Virus record (IMG/VR): IMGVR_UViG_3300025703_000009
Coordinates: 1-47,968 of that record
Strand: one strand, 5' to 3'
DNA length: 47,968 nt
Source of the DNA: a virus
Below the pieces are notes generated by a model, which was not told where the DNA came from, ran no database searches, and worked only from the letters and a program-made list of their open reading frames with translations. The translations under genes and the position numbers were made by a program. How positions within the stretch are numbered: the first letter of the stretch is position 1; each line of letters begins with the position of its first letter. Below, piece after piece: positions 31,513 through 40,088 of the stretch.

Positions 31513-32433
31513 CTAGCTGCCGTCACCAACTGAGCCGTAACAGCCCATCCAGTCGGAGTAACCGACTGAGAACCGTACAACGCTCTTCCAACGTGCGGCT
31601 TCGGCATCGAAGTCCCAGTTGGGTCCCTGTACGCCTTCGTCCTTGCGGATGAAGAAGTTCAGTTGCGCGTCTTCCTGATCGGTCAAAACAAACCACGCCA
31701 ACGCGGACGTCAGGTAGGGCCAGATAACAATATCCAGCGAACCTTGGACCGGGTTGATGTCGTTGAAGTTAGAACCTAGTACCTGAGTCGATTTCATGAT
31801 GATCTGGGCGGTATATTGCAACTCGACCGGGACCAACAGAGTCGTAGGCATAAATTCTACTATCTGACCTTTGGTATTCAAGCGCTTGCGCATGGCAAGA
31901 GTAACGGCTTGAATTGCGCTCTGCGTGAGCGCGGTGGTGATCTTGTTACTCTGAATGATGTCACCAGGCCGGTTTACGTGGTTGGTGGCGAATAGTGCCT
32001 TGCCATCACCCCCCGTAAAGGTGGCCTTACCGCCGCCGCCGACTACGAAACCGTAGTTGAAGACGTCAGCACCAGCTTGTTCCAGCGTCATCATCTTTGA
32101 CTTCGCTAAAGCGGCTGGACGCTTTTTAATCATGCCCCATTTCTCATCGTCAATCATTTCCTGAGAGACTGATGCACCCTTGGCAAATTTCTTGTGGGTG
32201 TAGGTCACTTCCCAACCTGGTACGGTGTCTTCGTACTTGATATTCTCAAGTTCTGCCGTCTCTTCGAGCTGGCCGTAGCCGCTCATGGAAGTGTCTTGCT
32301 CGTATGCCTTATCCGAAGATGTCACATTGAAAACCTTGTCGAGGCGACTTACGAATTTCGCCTCCGCTTCATCGTGGATCTGTCGGAAGACGTTATCTAA
32401 GGCTTGTGGCCATTTTGGGCGTACTTCTGCCAT
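31513..32433 (-). CDS. major capsid protein (HK97 fold, Mu gpT-like)
   Basis: 306 aa. Recognisable blocks: YGQLEETAELENIKYEDTVPG, then THKKFAKGASVSQEMIDDEKWG, DGKALFATNHVNRPGD, FMPTTLLVPVELQYTAQIIM and WFVLTDQEDAQLNFFIRK. This order is the Mu-like gpT major head subunit family. No N-terminal protease-cleaved delta domain is obvious; a separate scaffold gene lies upstream. A strong terminator follows. Confidence 0.85.
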   Translation of the reverse strand: MAEVRPKWPQALDNVFRQIHDEAEAKFVSRLDKVFNVTSSDKAYEQDTSMSGYGQLEETAELENIKYEDTVPGWEVTYTHKKFAKGASVSQEMIDDEKWGMIKKRPAALAKSKMMTLEQAGADVFNYGFVVGGGGKATFTGGDGKALFATNHVNRPGDIIQSNKITTALTQSAIQAVTLAMRKRLNTKGQIVEFMPTTLLVPVELQYTAQIIMKSTQVLGSNFNDINPVQGSLDIVIWPYLTSALAWFVLTDQEDAQLNFFIRKDEGVQGPNWDFDAEAARWKSVVRFSVGYSDWMGCYGSVGDGS

Positions 32434-32454
32434 TGATCTATTCCTTCCTTCCCG

Positions 32455-33300
32455 CTATGAAAGCGTGGTTATCGACTGTGGGGCTGCTACGACAAAGGTG
32501 CCTTTGCCAAAAACTGTACCCGCAGCGTTAGTTGCTACTCTCCGGAGACACAAAAGTTGGCCAACAGTGGCGCTTTTGCTCAAAACATCAACCGTCTGCC
32601 GACCCGTGCCGCCCGTAAGGGTAGGCGTGTCGAATGACAGGTGGGCCGAGGTGGCGCTAACCGCGAGGGTAGTGCCATCTGTAGTTTGGGTGATGGCCTC
32701 GATTACTAAAGTTGTCGAGGTCTTGGTGGTCGCTGTTACTAATGGGTTAATGACCGTACCCGTACCGTAGTCCGTACCAATCGTTCCGGTCAAGTTAATG
32801 GCCGCTTTTAGGTTGGTAAGGGCCGCGGTCGCGGTGGTGTTAATGAGAACCTCATTAGCAGCACCGGTTAGCGTGGTCTTGAAGGTGTATGTGACACCTC
32901 CGACCGTAATTGTGTCGTTGTTGGCCGGCGCCGTAGCGTCCGAGGTCAACACCGCCTGTGATTTAACCACCAGCTTAAAATAGCTGCCGGCTGCGTCAGC
33001 AGGAAGAGAACCGTTCACTGGTATGCGGAGCTTCAATCCCTCTACCAAAGTGATGAGAACCTGTTTCGTGCCATCGCCGAGGACGACTGGCGCACGATAG
33101 TTTCTACTCACAAGGTTGGTGACTTCACCGCCGGTAACAACACCTGCTAATTTCAGGGTGCTAACGGAGGTAGAATCGACCGCATCCGAGGCAACATCTA
33201 CGAAATCGCCATCGGTAACAGTCACACCACTCTTAACAATTCGCTGTTCAGTCGCGAACTTAGAGATTTGGGATCGGCTTCCTAGAATTTCTACTGGCAT
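32455..33300 (-). CDS. capsid decoration/head protein with inserted beta domain
   Basis: 281 aa, immediately upstream of the capsid gene. The N- and C-terminal parts (about 1-115 and 234-281: DGDFVDVASDAVDSTSVS; VGQLLCLRRVATNAAGTVFGKG) resemble capsid-cement proteins. A Thr/Ala-rich module of about 117 residues (DTITVGGVTYTFKTTLTGAANEVL...) is inserted between them and resembles a surface domain found in many phage structural proteins. Confidence 0.65.
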   Translation of the reverse strand: MPVEILGSRSQISKFATEQRIVKSGVTVTDGDFVDVASDAVDSTSVSTLKLAGVVTGGEVTNLVSRNYRAPVVLGDGTKQVLITLVEGLKLRIPVNGSLPADAAGSYFKLVVKSQAVLTSDATAPANNDTITVGGVTYTFKTTLTGAANEVLINTTATAALTNLKAAINLTGTIGTDYGTGTVINPLVTATTKTSTTLVIEAITQTTDGTTLAVSATSAHLSFDTPTLTGGTGRQTVDVLSKSATVGQLLCLRRVATNAAGTVFGKGTFVVAAPQSITTLS

Positions 33301-33333
33301 AGGAACCTTTCAGTTACAAATTAATGAAACCGG

Positions 33334-34224
33334 CTATGCGAGTTTTACGCCGAGCTTCTGTGCAAAAAATTGTTCTTGGTCACTCTTCTTTTGCTTGGAA
33401 GCGGGTCGTTTTTTGTTCGGTGTGTGCCGGGTGGCAGCAGTTTTTTTAGCGGCAGATGCAACTTTTTCTTTCTCAGTCGTTTCCAATTCCCAGCCATAAT
33501 ATCGGTAAGCGGCTTCAAGTCCCTCTTTCATACTGGGGAATTCACCTTCATGCTCTTCGCGGTACTCTTGACCAAAAATCTTGAGAAAGCGGCCGATTTT
33601 CCGACTCTTTTCAGGGTCAGATACAGCCTCCGGGTGGGCATCCACAAAATCTGAATACTCCCGTTTACTCTCGTTGTCCAATTTCGCCTTTACGTGCGCG
33701 GTAATCGGATCGAGCTGTTGCTGGCCTTCGGGATCATCGCCCTTGGCCAGAGTCTTAGCGCCTTCCTCCCCGAATAAAGCTTTCGCGATATCCGGCTTGG
33801 TCTTGATCGCCCCTAAGAGTTTGTCGAGTCTCCCCTTCGTCTCTTCGAGGACCCCATTGATACGGACCGTCTCTTTCGAGTTTTCGATATACGATTTTTC
33901 AATCCGTTCGGCGTCTAATGAACCATCTTCGTTAAGGAACTGCTTGAGGCGTGGCTTGTAGGTATCTGACTTCTTGGATTTTTTGTCCTTGTCAGCGTCC
34001 TCGGCATCATCGTCTTCCTCGGAGTCATCATCAGAATCTTCCTCGTCGCCGGCTTTGCCGCCTTTGGCTGCCTCTTTAGACTTCTTGGATTTTTTGTCGT
34101 CCTCATCGGTGTCATCCTGGTCAGTTTCGTCTTCCGAATCCAATTCGTCTTCGGTTTCTACTTCTTCGTCAGGCTCATCGATGGAATCTAAAAATTTACT
34201 CCAACTATCGTCTTCTTCTGCCAT
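33334..34224 (-). CDS. scaffolding protein
   Basis: 296 aa. Residues 1-90 are a low-complexity Asp/Glu/Lys tract; 95-255 are helical (IEKSYIENSKETVRINGVLEETKGRLDKLLG) and the last 40 are basic (KKTAATRHTPNKKRPASKQKK). Acidic N-terminus, coiled middle and basic capsid-binding tail between portal and capsid genes are typical of scaffolds. Confidence 0.8.
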   Translation of the reverse strand: MAEEDDSWSKFLDSIDEPDEEVETEDELDSEDETDQDDTDEDDKKSKKSKEAAKGGKAGDEEDSDDDSEEDDDAEDADKDKKSKKSDTYKPRLKQFLNEDGSLDAERIEKSYIENSKETVRINGVLEETKGRLDKLLGAIKTKPDIAKALFGEEGAKTLAKGDDPEGQQQLDPITAHVKAKLDNESKREYSDFVDAHPEAVSDPEKSRKIGRFLKIFGQEYREEHEGEFPSMKEGLEAAYRYYGWELETTEKEKVASAAKKTAATRHTPNKKRPASKQKKSDQEQFFAQKLGVKLA

Positions 34225-34252
34225 GTTAAATTACCTCTCTCGCCCGCATGAT

Positions 34253-34287
34253 CTGTTTTTATTCAGAATTACCGCTGTTTTTATTCA
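34253..34287 (-). repeat. two 13-bp direct repeats in the scaffold leader
   Basis: CTGTTTTTATTCA (plus strand) occurs at 34253-34265 and 34275-34287, 22 bp apart (two helical turns), in the 120-bp gap between the 34345 and scaffold genes. A 7-bp GC hairpin (CTACCCG/CGGGTGG) lies further upstream on the minus strand. Possibly an activator or regulatory site. Confidence 0.5.
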
Positions 34288-34344
34288 ACGGGGGGTCGTA
34301 TTAAAAAGTAGTGTGCCGCCACCCGATGGCCCGGGTAGCAACTC

Positions 34345-34668
34345 CTAATTTTCGGCTTCGTCTTCAACCAGGACCTTCTTGATTTTCTCCAAATTTTTGA
34401 AGAAAGCCACTAATTCAGCGGCGGAGCCCTTGTAGTAATGAAGCTGATCGCTTGTCAGGCTATTACTCAAGTTAGCGCGCGCTAAATGGTCCTTACGCTG
34501 GGCCACATAGACATTTCTTAAAATTTTAAACACCGGGCTATCAACAAATTCGGCAATTAAAACTGCTTGGGCCGTTGATAGTTTGATGTTAAGTCCGGGT
34601 GGAGTGAGCCCAGGATCGCGCTTCATAAGCTTGATTGGCCACAAATCCTCGTCTTTACTGCTGCTCAT
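34345..34668 (-). CDS. hypothetical structural-region protein, 107 aa
   Basis: Helical, between portal and scaffold genes, with a conserved-looking KLSTAQAVLIAEFVDSPVFKILRNVYVAQR block. Proteins of this type and place are common in podovirus clusters, but no function is known to me. Confidence 0.65.
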   Translation of the reverse strand: MSSSKDEDLWPIKLMKRDPGLTPPGLNIKLSTAQAVLIAEFVDSPVFKILRNVYVAQRKDHLARANLSNSLTSDQLHYYKGSAAELVAFFKNLEKIKKVLVEDEAEN

Positions 34669-34708
34669 ACTAAAAATCTACCTGAATTTATTGTCTAACG
34701 CAAGTATT

Positions 34709-37033
34709 TTAACGGTTGGGCGCTTGCTGGTTGCTAACTTGACCGCCGTTGACGTTGCCGGGCGTAGCTGGTGGCTGGGCTGGTGCAGCGCTCTGGGCGG
34801 CAGCCTGGGCCTGTTTGATTTTGGCCGCGGCGGCCATGACGTTTGGCGGCGGAGTGGGCGTACCGGAGCCGGGAGCCGGTGGACCGCCAGGAATTGGTGC
34901 CGGGCCACCCGGGCCGGTCGCGCCCATGCCGGGTTCGCCGCTCATACCAGCCGCCGGAGCGCCAGAAGTCTGGCCGGCCGCGGCGCCACCTGGTCCGTTT
35001 TCGTTTTCGCCCATGATGTGCCGTTGGAAAATGGCCGCGATGCCCGGATTGTTGGCTACGAATTTCTTGTAGAAGTCAGATTCGGTAAATTGAAGGTGGA
35101 CTAGGGTGTGCTGTTCGTCAGCGCCCTCAGTCGGATCAAGGGCGATACCCTTCATCATCACCAAGTTCTCCCAGTAAGCCTGGGATTGCTGCTCTTCGAT
35201 GGTCTTGCCTTGGTCGGTCAGCCAGGTTTGCGGATCGAAATCATATTCTTGGATGATATCTTTCATAACCCGGCGCACATTGATCTGTTGCATGGTCATC
35301 GGGTTCCCCATGAGACCGTTGAATAGCTCCATAACCTTACTCTGGCGGATCGCCTGGGGCAATACGGCCTTGATGTCCCACTGGATGCGGATATCCACGT
35401 CTCCGAGGTTATCGAAGAAGCGGGCGTGGGTTGAATCCAGTTTGAAACTAGCGGTGCCATTCACATCATTCATTTGCAGGGCTTTGGTACCGTCATCGTC
35501 TTCGACAATATTGAATTCGTGACCGTCAATAGAGATATTGCGGTAGACTTTCTGGGTTTTGGCCTTCGTGTCATCGTCCTGGGTAATATCTATAACCCGC
35601 GGGGCTGGGTAAAAGAACTGGATGTTGGACCATTTCAGTTTGCCAACCCGTTCAGTGGTACTCATGCCAGTTAAGGTGTTAATAAGGTTGATGCGCTTCT
35701 GGCTCTGCTCAGTAATGATTGAGGCTTCTGTAGCAGTGCCGCCGACATTCACGCTCTGGGAGCGGTCGTCAATGCCGGTAACGCGCTGCTCATCGTCCCG
35801 GAGCATGTCATCCATACGGACAGAGCTTCCAGGCACGTCTCCGTACTCCAAGGGCTTGATAACCTGGTCCAGGTTTAAACCGCCGGAATTGACGTGTATG
35901 AAGCCGTGGGGGCGCGTGGTGGCCTCGTCCTCGTCAATGTCGAACAGGTCCGAAACCAGGAACATTTTGTTGAGGTGCATTTTCTGGCGGTCCAGTGATA
36001 GGTTGCGGATGGCTTCGCGCTCTTCCTGGGTGGGGGCGATAATTTTCGGAATACCCATGCCGTAGATCCGACCCTCAACTGGGTAGTAATTCCAAATGGC
36101 GACCGGCAACTCCTTGTGTTTGAAGGGAATTGGCTGGTCACAAATTACAACAGTGTTCGCGAGTATCTGGTAACTGTCGGTCATTTTGTTGTAATAGCGC
36201 AAGACTTGTACATAGTCGCCATCCATCGGGTCATCGTCTGACCTCTGGAAGAAGTTTGACTTCGGAGATATGCTGCCACAGGGAATAACCTGGTCCACGT
36301 TATAGCAATCTTCCCGGTCAGAATATTTCATGTGAAAAGTGTCGAGCCGCATCCGCTCTTCCAAGATGCAGTCTTCGGCTTCTTCGATGCAGGTGGCCGC
36401 CTCGTCTATAAAAATCCGCTCGTTGGGCCATTGTTTGGTGAAGGTATCGTCTTTGTCGATAATTTCCCGGGATTTGTACTGTAGGATGCCATTCTGCACC
36501 GAGTCAGGGTCTTGGACCATCCTGGTTTCGTAAAAATATTCCTCAACGGTGAAGGCCGTGCCGCGGGAAGCAGCGCAGTTGAAGGCTTTTATGGTCTCAA
36601 AATCAAAACCGGTGCGGTCCATGTTGTACGTCAAGATGCCGTTGCCCCAGAACGCCAGCGGCGTATCTGATCCCTCTTGGGGTTTCAGGCTCGGGCGGAT
36701 CTTGACGCCGACAGTTTCTTGAAGGTGGGTTTGGATAGCGCTGAAAGCGTCCGGCAAGCGGATGTCGGCCCGCCAATCGTCCGGGTCGCGCTCCGGCCGC
36801 CAGAGCCTAGAGAGTTTGTCGGCCTGTTCCCAGTCCCGTTCGGCTTCCCGGCGCATCGGGTCATCCTTCATTCGCTGATAACGGTCCCAAATATGGGCCC
36901 GGGTGGCCCGGTCATTCTTGTTCGGCTTGTAATTATACTCGTAGCCTTGGCCGCGCTTGTCTTCTTTTTTGGCGGGTGTAGCGCCATTAGCGATTGCGGT
37001 TTGCTCACGAATTTTTTTTAGATAATCTGCCAT
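34709..37033 (-). CDS. portal protein
   Basis: 774 aa, ending 1 base into terL order. The N-terminal region (DYLKKIREQTAIANG ... RDWEQADKLSRLWRPERDPDDWRADIRLPDAFSAIQTHLQETVG) and the long helical/beta core fit a podovirus portal. The last 85 residues are Pro/Gly/Ala-rich (GPGGPAPIPGGPPAPGSGTP), probably flexible. The portal-terminase adjacency is canonical. Confidence 0.85.
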   Translation of the reverse strand: MADYLKKIREQTAIANGATPAKKEDKRGQGYEYNYKPNKNDRATRAHIWDRYQRMKDDPMRREAERDWEQADKLSRLWRPERDPDDWRADIRLPDAFSAIQTHLQETVGVKIRPSLKPQEGSDTPLAFWGNGILTYNMDRTGFDFETIKAFNCAASRGTAFTVEEYFYETRMVQDPDSVQNGILQYKSREIIDKDDTFTKQWPNERIFIDEAATCIEEAEDCILEERMRLDTFHMKYSDREDCYNVDQVIPCGSISPKSNFFQRSDDDPMDGDYVQVLRYYNKMTDSYQILANTVVICDQPIPFKHKELPVAIWNYYPVEGRIYGMGIPKIIAPTQEEREAIRNLSLDRQKMHLNKMFLVSDLFDIDEDEATTRPHGFIHVNSGGLNLDQVIKPLEYGDVPGSSVRMDDMLRDDEQRVTGIDDRSQSVNVGGTATEASIITEQSQKRINLINTLTGMSTTERVGKLKWSNIQFFYPAPRVIDITQDDDTKAKTQKVYRNISIDGHEFNIVEDDDGTKALQMNDVNGTASFKLDSTHARFFDNLGDVDIRIQWDIKAVLPQAIRQSKVMELFNGLMGNPMTMQQINVRRVMKDIIQEYDFDPQTWLTDQGKTIEEQQSQAYWENLVMMKGIALDPTEGADEQHTLVHLQFTESDFYKKFVANNPGIAAIFQRHIMGENENGPGGAAAGQTSGAPAAGMSGEPGMGATGPGGPAPIPGGPPAPGSGTPTPPPNVMAAAAKIKQAQAAAQSAAPAQPPATPGNVNGGQVSNQQAPNR

Positions 37034-38718
37034 CAGTAACCAATCATTGGGCTCCGGGGAGCATTTAATTTTTTGAACAGGGCCTTGCGCGATTCGGATC
37101 GTTCACGCTGGACCGCGTTGCGGAGTGGCGGAGTGGCAACTTCAAGCACGGTGGCTAAAGCATCGGAGATATCGTCATATTTGGCCTTCGGGAATTTGAC
37201 TAATTCATCTTCCAAAAAGTTTAAGTTGGGACATTCTACGATGTGAAACACCCGTCCGAATTCGTACTTAGGAGCAAGGGCCAAGATACGGCTTTCCTTA
37301 TCATTGACTCTATGTTTAATGTACCGTATCGGTAGCCATTCGCCAAGCTCTTTTTGCTTGTCCTTATAGGTGCGCTCAATCGAACTGCCGGCGCCGGCCA
37401 GGGCCTCGACCGCGATGTATTTAGGTTGGAATTTTCGGAAGAGCCGGAAGGTTTCCATGACGATTTGCCCCTCGCTCATCTTGGCCCGGACGATATAACG
37501 GACGTACAGGTTGTCCTGGTAGTCCATGCCGGATATCACGAAGGCCGCCCAGTCGGAGTGCGCGCCATCGCCGCCCGGGTCAACCGTCAAGTACCAGTTG
37601 ATCGGGATGCCATCGACTTCGTTCCAGCGTTTCTTGACGAACCACTCCCGCTTAAACTTAGCGGTCTCGCTATCGACCGGGTTGTTCATGTACTGGCAGG
37701 AGAAAATGTAACTGCCCTGGCGTTCGCGCTGGGCCGTTAAGAATTCAGTGTCCAATTTGGCCGGGTAGAATAGCTCCGCGCCGTCATCGGACCTGGCCTG
37801 GCGGGTTATGACGTTGAACTTAGAGAGGTGTTCGTCAATGATATCCTGGTACAAATCGGTGTGCGTCCAGCGGGTGCCGATAACAATCGCTGGCCGGCCC
37901 GGATCGAGCAGCGAGTAGGCCAGCTTCCAGTGTTCCTTGACCTTATCAATCTGTTCCTTGGTCTTGGTGTTGATTTCCGAATGGAGGTCATCAAAAATAA
38001 TCAGGTCATAGTGCCGGGAGTTTTTGGTAGTGTCCACGCCGCCGGTATCGATGCTGGGCTCTTTGCGGGCCTTCTTGCGGGAGGCCAGGTCAACCGCCGA
38101 ACTATGCCAGCGGGTCGCCTTGTCCTTGGCGTTGGCGTCCGGCATGATGCCCCAGCAAGCGTAGAAGACTTGCCGGTAGTCATCGTTGCCCTCGAAGTGG
38201 CCCTTGATCTCACTCAAGAAACCGGAGCTGTTGGTTGAGGTCTCAGAGTCCAGCAGGATGCGCTTCTCCGAAAAGTGCAGGAAGTATTGCAGCGTGAAAC
38301 CAATCGTCACTACGGAAGTCTTGAGGGTGCCGCGGGGCAGCAGTAACAGTAGTTGGTTGAGCAGGGCTTCCAGTTTGTCTTCGTGCCGGAGCTGGTTCTC
38401 GTTATCGGGGTCGGCCTCGAAGCCGGGAATGAACGGCTGGAGACTTTCCAAAAACATGAGCCGCTCTTCTTCGGTTGGCAAACCCAAGTCTTCGGTACGG
38501 CCGTAGTCGCTGGGGAATTCGATATCCTTGATAACTTCCGGCGTGTCCCAGAACAGGATCCGCCGGGTGGCGGCGCAGACCGGGCCGTGGACGAACTCAT
38601 CAATGTCGGTATAGCCTAAGACGTATTTACAGAGGTAGAATAAGTCAACCTTGCAGCGTTCGGCGATTTGCTGGTAGGCCAGCTCTTCGGCTTTTTTAAT
38701 TGCTAAACGGGTGTCCAT
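37033..38718 (-). CDS. terL: terminase large subunit
   Basis: 561 aa. P-loop LLPRGTLKTSVVT (about 127-136; the Gly of GKT is replaced by Leu, as in some terminases) and Walker B YDLIIFDDLHSE (about 237-247). The RNase H-like nuclease domain shows the first Asp in YLTVDPGGDGAHSD, Glu in YIAVEALAGAGSS and the final Asp in YDDISDALA. It packages DNA through the adjacent portal. The start overlaps nothing; the stop abuts the portal gene. Confidence 0.92.
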   Translation of the reverse strand: MDTRLAIKKAEELAYQQIAERCKVDLFYLCKYVLGYTDIDEFVHGPVCAATRRILFWDTPEVIKDIEFPSDYGRTEDLGLPTEEERLMFLESLQPFIPGFEADPDNENQLRHEDKLEALLNQLLLLLPRGTLKTSVVTIGFTLQYFLHFSEKRILLDSETSTNSSGFLSEIKGHFEGNDDYRQVFYACWGIMPDANAKDKATRWHSSAVDLASRKKARKEPSIDTGGVDTTKNSRHYDLIIFDDLHSEINTKTKEQIDKVKEHWKLAYSLLDPGRPAIVIGTRWTHTDLYQDIIDEHLSKFNVITRQARSDDGAELFYPAKLDTEFLTAQRERQGSYIFSCQYMNNPVDSETAKFKREWFVKKRWNEVDGIPINWYLTVDPGGDGAHSDWAAFVISGMDYQDNLYVRYIVRAKMSEGQIVMETFRLFRKFQPKYIAVEALAGAGSSIERTYKDKQKELGEWLPIRYIKHRVNDKESRILALAPKYEFGRVFHIVECPNLNFLEDELVKFPKAKYDDISDALATVLEVATPPLRNAVQRERSESRKALFKKLNAPRSPMIGY

Positions 38719-38740
38719 TACCAGTTAGTATAGCAGAGGT

Positions 38741-38956
38741 CTAGGCCCGGCTATCGTGGACTAAATCCCAGCCGTGTTCGGGCGGGTCGCGCAAAACCAG
38801 TTGGCCGAGCGGCCGGTTGGCGACAGCCAGTGAGCAGCCGAATTCCCCGAGGCGTTCAACCTCTTCGAGAGTGCCGGCCTCGGCATGGCGGCGGATCACC
38901 TCTTCGGCCTCGTCCTCCATGATCTGCTTGTGGGATAAGCGGTCGTGCGGTTTCAT
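38741..38956 (-). CDS. small acidic protein, 71 aa
   Basis: First gene after the leader terminator at 38972-39011, 22 bases upstream of terL. Helical acidic N-terminus (HKQIMEDEAEEVIRRHAEAGTLEEVE) and a C-terminal segment GQLVLRDPPEHGWDLVHD. Unknown. No good Shine-Dalgarno; a leader frame (38961-39074) stops 4 bases upstream, so translation may be coupled. Confidence 0.6.
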   Translation of the reverse strand: MKPHDRLSHKQIMEDEAEEVIRRHAEAGTLEEVERLGEFGCSLAVANRPLGQLVLRDPPEHGWDLVHDSRA

Positions 38957-38960
38957 AAAA

Positions 38961-39130
38961 TTATTCTAGCATAAAAAGAAAACACTCCGCAGTCTTGCGA
39001 CCTTGGAGTGTCTTCCCGAAAACAGGTGTAGGTATGCCTAAAAAAGTTCTCTGAGTTAACTCTATTACTGACATACCAGTAACAAAATTAACCGTAGTTC
39101 AATAATAGGTTATGGCCTATTGTTTGTCAA
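38961..39130 (-). promoter_or_regulatory. late promoter with leader terminator (attenuator)
   Basis: TTGACA (39130-39125), 17-base spacer, TATTAT (39107-39102): a near-consensus sigma70 promoter, start about 39095. About 85 bases on, ACACTCC/GGAGTGT (39011-38982) pairs around an inner GTCGCAAGAC loop, followed by a TTTTCTTTTT tract (38981-38972). The leader also has TTACTG-GTATGT-CAGTAA and GGTATG/CATACC pairings. A 37-codon frame (39074-38961) crosses the terminator. All virion genes lie downstream. Confidence 0.7.
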
Positions 39131-39133
39131 GCG

Positions 39134-39337
39134 CTATTTGATGCGCTTGACGACCAGGAATCCGTTGCGGGGATTCTCAGCCACTTCAAAGCCGTCAGGC
39201 AACGCGCAGCCTTCGGGGCGCTGGTCGCGGGTGAAGTAGTAGATGCTCTGCTGGCGACCGCCGCGCAGGGTGACTTCTTTGGTGTTCAAGTAATACTGAA
39301 CGCCCTTGCTGTTGGTGTGGGTGTAACTATCAGACAT
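39134..39337 (-). CDS. conserved small protein, 67 aa
   Basis: The pattern KGVQYYLNTKEVTLRGGRQQSIYYF is a common signature of short proteins in phages and mobile elements (recalled; function unknown). GGAGACCAAATA precedes the start. Last gene before the late promoter region; transcription from upstream would run into the late leader. Confidence 0.7.
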   Translation of the reverse strand: MSDSYTHTNSKGVQYYLNTKEVTLRGGRQQSIYYFTRDQRPEGCALPDGFEVAENPRNGFLVVKRIK

Positions 39338-39823
39338 TTATTTGGTCTCCTTGCTTTTTTTAAGTGCTGTCTCGAACTCTTTGGGACCGATAGGCTTATC
39401 ATCCTTGGAGTAAGCCGTCTCAGTATCGCTGACGGTCTTCATATAGCGATGACCGTCCAGGGTGAAGTCGATGGCGACTTCGGATTTGCCAGGGCTGGCC
39501 GGCGGATCGAGCGGCGGCTTGGGGTTTTCCGTGGCCCGCTTCTCAGCAGCCAGGGCTTTATCCTCTTCGGGAACTTCGGCCTGGATGTCGGTGTTCTCGT
39601 TGCGGGCGATAGCCGCGTTGGCGTAGAACAACATCTGCTCGAGGCTCGTTAATGCCAGGCTTTGCTCCCGGCAGAAAGGCGTCATGTCAATCACGGCGTC
39701 CTTCATGGCCTTGCCGGCGGCGCGCATCCCTTCGATCTTCTTGATGGCATCCGCGGTGGGCGTGTGATTGGTGAAATTCCAATCCCAGAGTTGCTTCCGC
39801 TGGTCAGGTGACTGCGGACCCAC
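39338..39823 (-). CDS. acb2: Acb2-like cyclic-nucleotide sponge (anti-CBASS/Thoeris) with C-terminal extension
   Basis: Residues about 14-75 (FTNHTPTADAIKKIEGMRAAG ... PFCREQSLALTSLEQMLFYANAAIAR) match the helical Acb2 signature, with its N-terminal HxP, helix and final ExSLAxTxLExxxxWANAAIAR block. Acb2 hexamers bind cyclic di- and trinucleotides and so block CBASS and some Thoeris signalling (known for the family). The remaining 85 residues, a Pro/Glu linker plus a small beta-like module (EVAIDFTLDGHRYMKTV), are absent from the usual 90-110 aa proteins. Assignment is by motif memory. Confidence 0.75.
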   Translation of the reverse strand: MGPQSPDQRKQLWDWNFTNHTPTADAIKKIEGMRAAGKAMKDAVIDMTPFCREQSLALTSLEQMLFYANAAIARNENTDIQAEVPEEDKALAAEKRATENPKPPLDPPASPGKSEVAIDFTLDGHRYMKTVSDTETAYSKDDKPIGPKEFETALKKSKETK

Positions 39824-40029
39824 TATTCTTTGCCGCCTTTTTCAGCGGCATCCTCGGCTGCGGAGTCTTTGACGCCGGGTGGTTCTGGATCACCCTTTTT
39901 TTCAGCGGCATAAAGAGTCTTCATCTTCTTCATGGCCAGGGCGCGGGTGTCGAACTCGCCCATTTTCTTGCCGGTCTCCGTGTTGTAGACACAAAACTTG
40001 CCGGTCTCGTCTTTGATTTGATATGGCAT
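39823..40029 (-). CDS. conserved small protein, 68 aa
   Basis: MPYQIKDETGKFCVYNTETGKKMGEFDTRALAMKKMKTLYA is a motif shared by many short phage proteins (recalled; function unknown). The acidic C-terminus is likely disordered. GAAAGGATC precedes the start. It lies directly downstream of the tRNA-like RNA region on the same strand. Confidence 0.7.
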   Translation of the reverse strand: MPYQIKDETGKFCVYNTETGKKMGEFDTRALAMKKMKTLYAAEKKGDPEPPGVKDSAAEDAAEKGGKE

Positions 40030-40088
40030 AGGCCAGATCCTTTCGTTTAGTTTAATAACACTTACCTGAACCGCCCCTCACGGGCATA

